A stretch of DNA of 64,000 nt from contig JAFAFA010000006.1 in NCBI GenBank assembly GCA_023423695.1, forward strand, positions 80,430 to 144,429, written 5' to 3'. How positions within the stretch are numbered: position 1 is the first letter of the stretch; each line of letters opens with the position of its first letter. Shown here piece by piece: positions 1 through 7,865 of this stretch. The notes under the pieces are model-generated. The model did not search any database and was not told where the DNA came from. It was given only the letters and a program-made list of their open reading frames with translations. The position numbers and the translations under genes are program-made. This DNA is from Pseudomonadota bacterium. GTDB taxonomy: Bacteria > Pseudomonadota > Alphaproteobacteria > Azospirillales > Azospirillaceae.

Positions 1-2
1 AT

Positions 3-620
3 GGGCGTCGCCAAGTGCTCCGCTTCGCCATGCCGGGGAGCATGGTCGGATTCGAGACGACCGCCGATGGCTGCATGCCCTGCACGATGGAAGCGGTGAC
101 GGACCTCACCGTTTGTCCAATCCCGCGCCCGTCGCTGATGCGCTTCTGTCAGTCCGCGCCAGAACTGGCTTTGCGGATGGCATCGCTTCTTGCGGCAGAG
201 ACGATCGCGGACTGGCGCCTGTTGGGGGGGCTTGGCACCTGCAACGCAACCGAGCGGATCGCCCGACTTCTCCTTGCGCTCTGCCAGCGCCAGAGTCATG
301 CCTTCGACACCTGTGAAGAAGAATTCGCACTTCCCATCACCCAGACGTTGATCGCCGATGCCACCGGCCTCACATCGGTGCATGTGTGCCGGACCTTGAA
401 GGAGATGCGCGCAGCCGGGTTGCTGAGTTTCCTGAAGGGGCGCCTGCGCGTTATGGATTGGTCGCGGTTGGCAAAACTCGCGGAGTTGACCGAAGCTTGG
501 GCTCCCGATTCACCTTTTCTGCTTCCGCGCCCTCCACCTGCACATGAGGCATGGAAAGAAGGGGCTTGGCGCAAAATGACAGACTGGGGCACAAGGTCAG
601 CCCACGACAGGTCGACGTGA
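3..620 (+). CDS. Crp/Fnr-family transcriptional regulator (5' end outside window)
   Basis: The reading frame is open from the window edge, beginning GRRQVLRF..PGSMVGFE, which matches the core of a cyclic-nucleotide-binding-type sensor domain, so the N-terminus is missing. A winged helix-turn-helix follows (roughly the last 80 residues), with recognition helix TSVHVCRTLKEM. Aligned to FNR (TVETISR) and CRP (TRETVGR), the Arg is kept, but the Glu that reads the G:C pair of TTGAT/TGTGA is Val and the FNR Ser is Cys. The visible part has several cysteines but the FNR iron-sulphur region cannot be judged. The following 23 kb carry nine FNR-like palindromes whose third base is A rather than G, so this is the natural candidate for their regulator (inference). 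Confidence 0.85.
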   Translation, partial: GRRQVLRFAMPGSMVGFETTADGCMPCTMEAVTDLTVCPIPRPSLMRFCQSAPELALRMASLLAAETIADWRLLGGLGTCNATERIARLLLALCQRQSHAFDTCEEEFALPITQTLIADATGLTSVHVCRTLKEMRAAGLLSFLKGRLRVMDWSRLAKLAELTEAWAPDSPFLLPRPPPAHEAWKEGAWRKMTDWGTRSAHDRST

Positions 621-797
621 CCCTGTCGTACGGGCCCCTCCGCCCGGCCACCCGCCCGGCCCATTCTCCGTTCATGGCCGACGGATCCGGCTCCCCATCT
701 TCGCCATGCCGACCACGCGGTTCAGCCCTTCGTCTACCAGTCGACCCGATACGGGTCTGCTGCGACGGCTGGCGTTTGCAGTGCCCGATCCGGTCGT

Positions 798-1319
798 TCA
801 GTCGGCCTGCCAATTCACCCTCAAAAAGCACTCGCCATCATCGTAATGCCATGTGACCACGCCCTGGTGATGACTCCGAAGAGCTTCGGCAATGCGCCGC
901 GGCAAATGCAGATCGGTGGTGGTTACCGTCATCCCATCGGCGGTGTTGCTGATGTCCATGACCCTGTTCAGCGGGTGGTCGGCTTTCTCAAGCGTCTCCT
1001 GATGACGGACCTGCGCCAGGATTTCCGCCCGATGAGCCTGCACGAAGTCGCCGCTCATCGTCAGGATGCCGGCCGGGATGCCGTCGTGAATGCGCTGACA
1101 GGCTTGGCAAACCATTTCGGACGCTTCGGCCGGCCTTGCGCCCCACCGCCAGCGCCCATCCTGGTAGATCGCGTGGCAACGCGGACAGACGCTCGGATCG
1201 GCGGGTTTGAGAGCCGACTTGTAGGGATCGTGTTCATGCTCCTGAATCAGCCGGTCGCGGCGTTCGGGTTGTGGGCGGTGATCGCGGACGGGACCATTGT
1301 CCCGATGCCGTTGTGTCAT
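798..1319 (-). CDS. BCAM0308-family zinc-ribbon protein
   Basis: A 173-residue protein with the recognisable order of the BCAM0308 family: a basic start (RRDRLIQEHEHDPYK), a paired zinc-ribbon CPRC..CQAC, GILTMSGDF and a C-terminal TTTDLHLPRRIAEAL..WHYDDGE segment. The function of the family is unknown. The ATG at 1319 is preceded by GGGGGAGGAA, which decides this start over an upstream in-frame ATG at 1367. It is divergent from the Usp gene, and each gene has its own TTAAC/TTAAT palindrome. Membership of a low-oxygen or stress regulon is inferred from this placement. Confidence 0.8.
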   Translation of the reverse strand: MTQRHRDNGPVRDHRPQPERRDRLIQEHEHDPYKSALKPADPSVCPRCHAIYQDGRWRWGARPAEASEMVCQACQRIHDGIPAGILTMSGDFVQAHRAEILAQVRHQETLEKADHPLNRVMDISNTADGMTVTTTDLHLPRRIAEALRSHHQGVVTWHYDDGECFLRVNWQAD

Positions 1320-1392
1320 GGCGGGTTCCTCCCCCATGGGCGAATGGCCGGTATGCTCACCGTCCATGCTCGCATGTCGGTCACACGCCGCC

Positions 1393-1406
1393 TTAACCTG
1401 GATAAA
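1393..1406. promoter_or_regulatory. FNR-like operator, site 1
   Basis: TTAACCTGGATAAA fits TTAAYC-NN-GRTTAA with one mismatch. It ends 74 bp upstream of the BCAM0308-family start codon. Confidence 0.6.
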
Positions 1407-1462
1407 CCCGGCTGTGATCGGCCGAGAGTTGCGCTGACGATCAGCCCCTTGGGTCGGCCAGG

Positions 1463-1476
1463 TTAATCTGGATCAA
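1463..1476. promoter_or_regulatory. FNR-like operator, site 2
   Basis: TTAATCTGGATCAA: the right half-site is the exact FNR half-site ATCAA and the left is TTAAT, with the FNR spacing of four. It lies 63 bp upstream of the Usp start codon. Confidence 0.65.
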
Positions 1477-1538
1477 GGTCGGGTGCCGCCCTTCGCGCAA
1501 ATGTTATGGAACCTCCCCTCCGCACCAGGAGACGGTTC

Positions 1539-2426
1539 ATGATCAAGCATATTCTGGTCCCGCTCGATGGCGCCGCTGCGGATGAGCGGGCGCTGAACGC
1601 CGCCTTTGCCATCGCCAAGCTGTTCAATGGGCATGTGGATGCCATGCATATACGGACCGACCCACGGATTGCGATTCCGCTGGTTGCCGAAGGCTTCTCA
1701 TCCGACATGCTGGAGCGCCTGATACGGGACGCAGAGCAGGCCGATCAGGAGAGGGCGTCGCAAGCCCGGCACAGCTTCAATTCGGCCATCGCCGCCGCCG
1801 GCGTTCACAGCGTCGGTTATCCGGATCCGGATATCGCCGTTACGTCCGGTTCGATCACCGCGACATGGCGGGAGGTGATGGGGCTGTCCGAGGATATTCT
1901 CCTCCAGCGGGGACGATGTGCCGACCTGATCCTGTTCGCCCAGCCCGTCGACGCTCCCCCCAACGTCATGCGGCTGGAGACGGCTTTGTTCGAAACCGGT
2001 CAGCCGATCCTGCTGGCGGCACCGGGCATGGACGCCGAAGCGGTGTCGTCGGTTGCGATCGCCTGGAACGGCAGCCGACAGGCGGCCAGGGCGATTGCCG
2101 CGGCCATGCCGCTCCTGTGGCGTGCGCGAACCGCCACACTGCTGACGATCGCCGGCAGCAATGACGTCACCGGCCCCACGGCGCCGATGATCACGCGCCT
2201 TTCCGATCATCTCGCGTGGCATGGTATTTCGGCCGCGGTCGACGTGCTTCACGAGGATGGCCGCCCGACCGGGGAATTGCTGGCAGACCGGGCGAAGGAA
2301 ATCGGTGCAGGCCTGCTGGTCATGGGTGGGTATGGACACAGCCGGTTCCGGGAAATGGTTCTCGGCGGTGCGACCCGCTATGTGCTGGAAACCGCACTCG
2401 GCTGCTCGGTCCTGATGGCGCACTGA
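1539..2426 (+). CDS. Tandem-domain universal stress protein
   Basis: A 295-residue cytoplasmic protein made of two Usp (Rossmann-like ATP-binding) domains. The first starts MIKHILVPLDG; the second starts near SSVAIAWNGSRQA and ends with the nucleotide-loop pattern GGYGHSRFREMVLGGAT and CSVLMAH. Such proteins bind ATP and support survival under stasis, low oxygen or membrane stress; the exact activity is not predictable. The ATG at 1539 has AGGAGA seven bases upstream. It heads an apparent operon with the PRPP synthase 38 bp downstream and is preceded by operator site 2. Confidence 0.9.
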   Translation: MIKHILVPLDGAAADERALNAAFAIAKLFNGHVDAMHIRTDPRIAIPLVAEGFSSDMLERLIRDAEQADQERASQARHSFNSAIAAAGVHSVGYPDPDIAVTSGSITATWREVMGLSEDILLQRGRCADLILFAQPVDAPPNVMRLETALFETGQPILLAAPGMDAEAVSSVAIAWNGSRQAARAIAAAMPLLWRARTATLLTIAGSNDVTGPTAPMITRLSDHLAWHGISAAVDVLHEDGRPTGELLADRAKEIGAGLLVMGGYGHSRFREMVLGGATRYVLETALGCSVLMAH

Positions 2427-2463
2427 TGCCGCCATCACTGGTCGTCCGGCATGGGAGGTATCG

Positions 2464-3444
2464 ATGCCGCAAAAAGAGCTGATGCTGTTCGATCTGGACC
2501 AAAATTGGCGTCATGGCCACCGGATCGCGACACATCTGGAAATTCCCGTCTCTCCCCATGAGGAGAGGCGCTTCGAAGACGGCGAAATGAAGGTCCGGCC
2601 ACTGGTCGGCGTCAGGGACCGCGATGTGTTCGTGGTGCAATCGCTGCTGGGCGATGCCCATGACAGCGTGCATGACAAGCTATGGCGACTGCTGCTCTTC
2701 ATCGGGGCTTTGAGGGACTCGTCCGCCCGGCGGATTACGGTCGTGGCCCCATACCTCGCTTACGGCCGCAAGGACCGCCGCACCAAGCCGCGCGACCCGG
2801 TCGCGACGCGCCAACTGGCGATCCTGTTCGAGGCGGCTGGAACCGACCGCGTGGTCACGATCGACGTTCACAATCTGGCCGCTTTCGAGAATGCTTTCCG
2901 TTGCCGGACCGAAAATCTCCTGGCACGGCCCCTCTTCGCCGAACATGTCAGGTCGACAGTGGAGGGTGGCGCCATTGTCGTGGTGTCGCCTGACGTCGGC
3001 GGTATGAAACGGGTCGAGCAACTTTACGAAACACTGGCGTGCAGCCTTCCTCATCCGATCGGTCTGGCGTTCATGGAGAAGACCCGCAGCGCCGGCATCG
3101 TTGGCGGTGGCCAACTGGTCGGCGATGTCGACGGTTGCAGGGTTCTGATCCTGGATGACCTTATTGCGACCGGAACGACCATGCTGCGGGCCGCCGAAGC
3201 GTGCCGGAAAGCCGGTGCGGTCTCCGTGACGGCGCTCGCGACCCACGGGGTGTTCGCGCCGGGTGCCGTCGAAATGCTGCAGTCGCCGGCTTTCGACAGC
3301 GTGGTTGTAACCGACACGGTGCCGCCCTGGCGATTGGAGGATGGCGAATCGATACGCAAGCTCACGATCCTGGACACTTCCCCACTGTTCGCCGAAGCCA
3401 TTGCCCGCCTGCATGCCGGCGGTTCCCTCAGTGACCTTCTCTAG
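2464..3444 (+). CDS. prs: Ribose-phosphate pyrophosphokinase (PRPP synthase) paralog
   Basis: Makes PRPP from ribose-5-phosphate and ATP for nucleotide and cofactor synthesis. At 326 residues it is slightly longer than housekeeping enzymes. Visible signatures are FEDGEMKVRP near the N-terminus, the loop VAPYLAYGRKDRRTKPRDPV with its catalytic basic residues, IDVHN, and the PRPP-binding loop VLILDDLIATGTTM, which differs from the usual VDDIVDTAGT. That divergence and its place between a Usp gene and a kinase-like gene suggest a specialised copy expressed in stress rather than the housekeeping enzyme (inference). GGGAGG precedes the ATG. Confidence 0.88.
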   Translation: MPQKELMLFDLDQNWRHGHRIATHLEIPVSPHEERRFEDGEMKVRPLVGVRDRDVFVVQSLLGDAHDSVHDKLWRLLLFIGALRDSSARRITVVAPYLAYGRKDRRTKPRDPVATRQLAILFEAAGTDRVVTIDVHNLAAFENAFRCRTENLLARPLFAEHVRSTVEGGAIVVVSPDVGGMKRVEQLYETLACSLPHPIGLAFMEKTRSAGIVGGGQLVGDVDGCRVLILDDLIATGTTMLRAAEACRKAGAVSVTALATHGVFAPGAVEMLQSPAFDSVVVTDTVPPWRLEDGESIRKLTILDTSPLFAEAIARLHAGGSLSDLL

Positions 3445-4486
3445 CAGAGGAGGCGGACCACCCGTTGCACAACCGGAGCCGGACTGCCCGCTCGAAGCGA
3501 AGATAAACTATTTGCGGCTTCCGGATGCCTATCGGTTCGACCATGCCCGCCATGTTGAGGTAATCGAGACACGCCTCTCCTGGGTATTCCTGACGGAGCG
3601 CCATGCATTCAAACTGAAGAAACCTCGGCAGTTGCCCGAACTCGACCTCTCGACGGTGGCTTTACGCCGCGCGAATTGCCTGACCGAAATGCGGCTGAAC
3701 CGCCGCCTTGCCCCCACTGTCTATCACGGCGTCCTCTGCCTCGCCCTCCAGGCGAATGGGATCCTCCGCTTGTGTGCACGACCCAAGCCAACAGACACGG
3801 TTGTCGACTGGGTGGTGTGGATGCAGCGTCTTCCGACGGAGCGGCGGATGGACGAACTGATCCGCTCCAGAGCCCTGCTTCCAAGCGACGTCCGTAAGCT
3901 TTCGGTCATACTCTGGCGATTCTACCGCTTCAGCCCACCCGTACCGATGTCAACGGACCGGTATCTCGGCCACTTCAGGCAGAACGTCGAGGAAAATCAG
4001 GAGGCGGTCAGAACCAGACTGCCCAAGGGCATGCGGGAGCGAACAAGCCAAGCTGCAATTTGGCAACGGACCTTCTTGAAGACACAGCGCAGCCTGTTGC
4101 GGAGCAGGGCCGCAGAAGGGCGGATTATTGAAGGGCATGGTGACCTTCGCCCCGAACATGTATTTCTGGAAAGTCCTCCCAAAATCATAGACTGTCTTGA
4201 ATTCGACCGGACCCTCCGGCTGCTCGACCCGGTCGATGAACTCTCATATCTTGCTCTTGAATGCGATGCTCTGGGGGCGGGCTGGATCGGCGACCGCATC
4301 CTGAAAAGCTACATGCTGCTCAGCGGCGACCGTCCCGATCTCCGCCTGATCGCATTCTACCGAACGTTCCGCGCCTGCATCCGCATCCGTCTTGCCGCAT
4401 GCCGACTGGATGACGCAACCGCCGGCCAACGCGAACATTGGCTCAAGAGAATTGACCGCTATCTCGATTGCATCGAGAAACGCTGA
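3431..4486 (+). CDS. Aminoglycoside-phosphotransferase-like small-molecule kinase
   Basis: About 351 residues of the protein-kinase-like fold resembling the N-terminal half of COG2187 proteins: IETRLSWVFLTERHAFKLKKP supplies the nucleotide-binding Lys, LRLNRRLAPTVYHGV follows, and HGDLRPEHVFL plus IIDCLEFD are the catalytic and metal-binding loops. The P-loop ATPase half of the two-domain relatives is absent. The substrate is unknown. The start is uncertain: the only in-frame candidate near the front is GTG at 3431, inside the end of prs. AGAGGAGG at 3445-3452 has no in-frame start close behind it. Probably co-transcribed with usp and prs. Confidence 0.72.
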   Translation: MTFSSRGGGPPVAQPEPDCPLEAKINYLRLPDAYRFDHARHVEVIETRLSWVFLTERHAFKLKKPRQLPELDLSTVALRRANCLTEMRLNRRLAPTVYHGVLCLALQANGILRLCARPKPTDTVVDWVVWMQRLPTERRMDELIRSRALLPSDVRKLSVILWRFYRFSPPVPMSTDRYLGHFRQNVEENQEAVRTRLPKGMRERTSQAAIWQRTFLKTQRSLLRSRAAEGRIIEGHGDLRPEHVFLESPPKIIDCLEFDRTLRLLDPVDELSYLALECDALGAGWIGDRILKSYMLLSGDRPDLRLIAFYRTFRACIRIRLAACRLDDATAGQREHWLKRIDRYLDCIEKR

Positions 4487-4520
4487 TCATGCCCGACGAG
4501 GCGGTCGTGTCGCCTTAAGG

Positions 4521-5393
4521 TCAGTGCACCAGGAATACCGGGATGGTGGCAAGGTCCACCACATGGGATGTCGTGCTTCCCAGCGTCCATTCCCGCAGGC
4601 GGTTACGGCCATGCCCGCCGATGACGAGGAGGTCGGCTTCGAACTGCGACGCCATGCCGAGCAAAACGCTCCCAGTTTCACGCAGACTTTTCGGCAAATG
4701 CTCCACCTGTGCATCCACCTCATGTAGCAGAAGGTATTCCTTCAAGCGTTCAGCATCCCTTTGCAGGTCTTCATCCAGTCCGGCTGTCCCGATGAAAACA
4801 CTTTGTGCTCGACGCAGCAGGGGAAGTGCCGCGGCAACCGCTCTGGTTGCTTGCGGGGTTCCATTCCAGGCGATCATGATTCTGGAAGCTGGGAGCGGCG
4901 CAGGTAGCGATGGCATCAGGATCACCGGACGTGCGGATGCGAACAATGCCGCGTCGAACATCGATCTCCAGACGCTGTCCGTCACATCGCCGGTTTCGGG
5001 TTTGGCGAACACGATGAGGTCGGCAAAGCGCGCGGCAATGCCGGTCATTCTGTCGGCCGGTCCCTCCACTTCCCGCCACAAGACCTGCGGGCATGGGCGG
5101 GATGCCGCATCGTCATCAGCGGCACTGCCGGCTTGGCCGCAAATCCGTCGCATCCGCTCGTGCGCCGCTTCGCAGTCCTTCCCGATCTTCGCCTGCACCT
5201 CGCGGAGGGCGCTTTCCAACATTGTTCCGGCAAAGCCCTTGCCAAGCACCAGGGTCAGTGCTTCCGGAGCGGGACGCGCATGGAGCACCTCGACCTCAGA
5301 GCCGAAGATGCGCCCGATGTGAATGGCGGCGTCGAGGGCTGCCGCCATGCTGAAAGCCGCATTGGACAGAGGAACAAGGATCTTGCGGTACAT
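4521..5393 (-). CDS. Tandem-domain universal stress protein, second copy
   Basis: A 290-residue two-domain Usp protein starting MYRKILVPLSNAAFS, with a second domain around SRIMIAWNGTPQATRA and the ATP-loop pattern GGHGRNRLREWTLGSTTSHV near the C-terminus. The G-x2-G-x9-G-S/T motif is complete, so ATP binding is likely. The ATG at 5393 is preceded by GGAGGG. It is divergent from the cytochrome c gene, with a perfect operator (site 3) centred between the two starts. It resembles the Usp at 1539 in domain layout but is clearly diverged from it. Confidence 0.9.
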   Translation of the reverse strand: MYRKILVPLSNAAFSMAAALDAAIHIGRIFGSEVEVLHARPAPEALTLVLGKGFAGTMLESALREVQAKIGKDCEAAHERMRRICGQAGSAADDDAASRPCPQVLWREVEGPADRMTGIAARFADLIVFAKPETGDVTDSVWRSMFDAALFASARPVILMPSLPAPLPASRIMIAWNGTPQATRAVAAALPLLRRAQSVFIGTAGLDEDLQRDAERLKEYLLLHEVDAQVEHLPKSLRETGSVLLGMASQFEADLLVIGGHGRNRLREWTLGSTTSHVVDLATIPVFLVH

Positions 5394-5464
5394 GGTCCAT
5401 CCCTCCGCGGGTCGGGAGCCGAGCGTTCCCGAACGCAAGATCCGATGTCGCAGACGACCCGGCA

Positions 5465-5478
5465 TTAATCCCGGTTAA
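5465..5478. promoter_or_regulatory. FNR-like operator, site 3 (perfect)
   Basis: TTAATCCCGGTTAA matches TTAAYC-NN-GRTTAA without mismatch. It lies 72 bp from the Usp start on the minus strand and 57 bp from the cytochrome c start on the plus strand, so one site could serve both divergent genes. Confidence 0.7.
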
Positions 5479-5534
5479 GGCCTGCAGGGCGCATTCCCGC
5501 CATCTTGAGAGCCAAACCGACGATGGAGGGTTCC

Positions 5535-5984
5535 ATGGGGTCTATCCTGACGGGAGGGCGCTTCTTCGCTCTCGGCGTCGTCGCAACCGGCATCGTCATG
5601 ATGTGCTCGCCGGGCTTCGCACAATCGCGCACCGGAAAGTCCGGGGAGCCGATCGGCCAGTCGTCGTATCTGGCCAACTGCGCCGTGTGCCATGGTGCCG
5701 GCGGGCAAGGTGACGGTCCCTATGCCGGCTACCTCACCAGGAAGCCGGCGACGCTGACCACGATCCGGGAGCGCAACCACGGCATCTTCCCGCTCGAATA
5801 CCTGTACAAGGTAATCGACGGTCGCGAAATGATCGCGGCACACGGTACGCGCGACATGCCGATTTGGGGAGAGGTGTTCAGGACGGAATCGGTTCAGGAT
5901 TTCTGGCCCTGGGGATCGGAGCAGGTGGTGCGCGGGAAGATACTGGAACTGATCTATTATATTCAGACGATTCAGGAGAAGTAG
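5535..5984 (+). CDS. Periplasmic mono-haem cytochrome c
   Basis: A 149-residue protein with a signal peptide (hydrophobic FFALGVVATGIVMM, likely cleavage after FAQ near residue 30), one haem-attachment site CAVCH at residues 49-53, and a likely axial Met in RDMPIWGEVF. Fold and length fit a class I c-type cytochrome that shuttles electrons to a terminal oxidase or reductase in the periplasm; the partner is not in the window. GGAGGG just ahead of the ATG at 5535 favours this start over in-frame TTG 5505 and ATG 5523. A strong hairpin follows the gene. Confidence 0.88.
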   Translation: MGSILTGGRFFALGVVATGIVMMCSPGFAQSRTGKSGEPIGQSSYLANCAVCHGAGGQGDGPYAGYLTRKPATLTTIRERNHGIFPLEYLYKVIDGREMIAAHGTRDMPIWGEVFRTESVQDFWPWGSEQVVRGKILELIYYIQTIQEK

Positions 5985-5992
5985 CCGTCATT

Positions 5993-6028
5993 GTCCGGGC
6001 CGGTGCGGATCGCCGAACCGGCCCGGAC
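5993..6028. terminator. Bidirectional hairpin between convergent genes
   Basis: A perfect 12-bp stem (GTCCGGGCCGGT / ACCGGCCCGGAC) with a 12-nt loop sits between the cytochrome c stop and the convergent GYD-domain gene. No clear T run, so termination is inferred from position and stem strength. Confidence 0.6.
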
Positions 6029-6049
6029 CTGGGATTTGCTCAAGGCTCT

Positions 6050-6361
6050 TCATCCCGCCAGCGGGTGAATCGATCTGATGTTATCCTTGATGCGATGCAG
6101 CTCGGCCGCCCCCCAGATTTCGGTGTGGGCATGGCCGGTTCCACGAACCGTGGCCGCCACCCGCATCGCCGCGTCGATATCCGGAGCGGAGAAGATGTCG
6201 AGGAAATCATAAGGTCCAAGCACCGCGAAGCTGCCTCGCCACTCGATATCGGGACAGTTCTGGCCGATCCTCTCGACAAGCTGTTGTTGAAATGCCTCCG
6301 TTGACAGCGGTGGCCCCTTTTGACTTTGGATGAGCCGCGTCAACATGATGAATGTGGCCAT
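6050..6361 (-). CDS. GYD-domain protein
   Basis: A 103-residue protein starting MATFIMLTRL with the typical GYD-family progression: an N-terminal strand, a central LGPYDFLDIFSAPD, and AAMRVAATVRGTGHAHTEIW. The family has a ferredoxin-like fold and no established biochemical role. It is the last gene of a minus-strand set (phasin-like, phosphoribosyltransferase, GYD) with a 59-bp gap to its upstream neighbour, so operator site 4 may control it. Confidence 0.75.
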   Translation of the reverse strand: MATFIMLTRLIQSQKGPPLSTEAFQQQLVERIGQNCPDIEWRGSFAVLGPYDFLDIFSAPDIDAAMRVAATVRGTGHAHTEIWGAAELHRIKDNIRSIHPLAG

Positions 6362-6420
6362 GTTTGCTCCTCCCAGTCACCGCTGCGGCTGGACGCTCCA
6401 ACCGCACTGCAGAACGGAAA

Positions 6421-7182
6421 TCAGGAAATCCGGTGATGCGGTCCCTGCGCTTCAGGCGCGGGAGTCGTCTTGCCTGCGCGATCGAGCAGCCGGATAACGT
6501 CCATGTCGTCGAGTTGGTCAAAGTCGCGGTAGCAGGGTCCGATCGCCTGAAAGTCGATGGGAGTTTCCAGGCATAGGGTTGCGTCGGCCAACCCGGCAAA
6601 TTCCGCCAAGCGATCCGCCGGCGCCACCGGAACCGCCACCACGACCGCTCTCGGCTTTTCCTTGCGGACAGCCTGCAGGGCGGCAAGCATGGTCGCTCCG
6701 GTCGCGATGCCGTCATCGACCAGAATGGCGATGCGGCCAGCAATGGCAGGTTGCTTCCGACCAGCGAGATAGGTTTTGCGGCGACGTTCCAACTCTTCAA
6801 GTTGTTTGTCAGTTTCCCGGGTGATCCAGGATCGGGGCCAGGATTGAGGCGAACACCCACCGAAAGCCGGATTGATCACGGCTTCGATCGCCTCGCTTCC
6901 GCCCGTCCCGCAACTTGCCCCGCAACTGGCAATGGCGCCGATCGCGAATTCCGGCTGATGAGGAGCCCCCAACTTGCGCACAAGAACAAGCCCGAGCGGG
7001 GCGTGAAGACCTCTTGCGATCTCCACCGCCACCGCGACACCACCCCGTGGCAGCGCCAGAACGACCGGGCCCTGGTCCCGCAGAGGCAGAAGCCTGTCGG
7101 CCAGCCGCCTGCCGGCATCGGCCCGGTCCCTGAACAGGGCCGGACGGTGATCCGTTCCTCTATTCTCCAGCCGATGAACCAT
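6421..7182 (-). CDS. Phosphoribosyltransferase-domain protein
   Basis: A 253-residue type I phosphoribosyltransferase with PRPP-binding loop ILVDDGIATGATM and an N-terminal LALPRGGVAVAVEIARGL that is common in stand-alone PRT proteins of this kind. The acceptor base is unknown; relatives are annotated only as phosphoribosyltransferase. GGGAGGG lies close upstream of the ATG at 7182. With a PRPP synthase also in the island, this gives two PRPP-linked enzymes under the same type of operator, which suggests nucleotide salvage or PRPP-level control during energy limitation (inference). Confidence 0.82.
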   Translation of the reverse strand: MVHRLENRGTDHRPALFRDRADAGRRLADRLLPLRDQGPVVLALPRGGVAVAVEIARGLHAPLGLVLVRKLGAPHQPEFAIGAIASCGASCGTGGSEAIEAVINPAFGGCSPQSWPRSWITRETDKQLEELERRRKTYLAGRKQPAIAGRIAILVDDGIATGATMLAALQAVRKEKPRAVVVAVPVAPADRLAEFAGLADATLCLETPIDFQAIGPCYRDFDQLDDMDVIRLLDRAGKTTPAPEAQGPHHRIS

Positions 7183-7206
7183 TTTCCCTCCCGGCATCTC
7201 CGGGCT

Positions 7207-7662
7207 TCAGCTGTGTGTTTCCTCGCTTCTGCGGTCCCGACGCGCCCCTTGGTCGCCGGAGCGCCTGTCATTCGCCTGGAATGACCGCTCGACGGTTGCC
7301 GACGCCTGATCGGCGATGGTGCGGGAAACGCTCTGCGCCTGCTCCACCATGGCGGATGCCTCATCAGACCAACGCTTCATGCGGTCCGCCATCCAGTCGT
7401 TCCACAGCGAGGATCGTTCCGCTGCATCCTCGATCCTTCCCATCCGCTCCACAGTGGACAGTGCCGACCGGATATCGTCCTGCCGGTGCTCAAGCCAGTT
7501 CCGGCTCAGGTTCTCGAAACCATCAAACAGGTTGGACTGCATTCGCAGGATCGCTTCCGTCCGTTGAAGAAAGGTGTTTTGAACAAGGTTGCTGGAGGTC
7601 CACGCCGAAAACTCGTTCACCAATCGGGGGGCTGCATGTGTGCGTGGCGCTTGGCTCTTCAT
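7207..7662 (-). CDS. Phasin-like granule-associated protein
   Basis: A 151-residue, strongly alpha-helical protein (EFSAWTSSNLVQNTFLQRTEAIL..MQSNLFDGFENLSRNWLEHRQ..AMVEQAQSVSRTIADQASATVERSF) with amphipathic repeats and no membrane segment, as in phasins that coat polyhydroxyalkanoate granules. Sequence signatures of phasins are weak, so the call leans on helix pattern and on the PHA synthase 15 kb away under the same operator type. First gene of the minus-strand trio. Confidence 0.6.
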   Translation of the reverse strand: MKSQAPRTHAAPRLVNEFSAWTSSNLVQNTFLQRTEAILRMQSNLFDGFENLSRNWLEHRQDDIRSALSTVERMGRIEDAAERSSLWNDWMADRMKRWSDEASAMVEQAQSVSRTIADQASATVERSFQANDRRSGDQGARRDRRSEETHS

Positions 7663-7746
7663 CGACAGTCCTCCTCAATCAACCGATTTTTCCGCCGCCT
7701 CACCGGGTTTTCCGAGAGGTATACAAGGGGGGAACTTCGTCTCCAC

Positions 7747-7760
7747 TTAATCCAGGTTAA
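7747..7760. promoter_or_regulatory. FNR-like operator, site 4 (perfect)
   Basis: TTAATCCAGGTTAA is a perfect match to TTAAYC-NN-GRTTAA. It sits between the phasin-like gene (85 bp away, minus strand) and the serine protease gene (106 bp away, plus strand). Confidence 0.7.
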
Positions 7761-7865
7761 TGGCGTTCTGGCGCATTGGGACGGGTATACTTCCTTTGAA
7801 AGGCTCGGCCGCCCGGACGCGGGGACGCGGCAGGATTGCGGCGTCACCTGACAGGGGCAGAGCGC

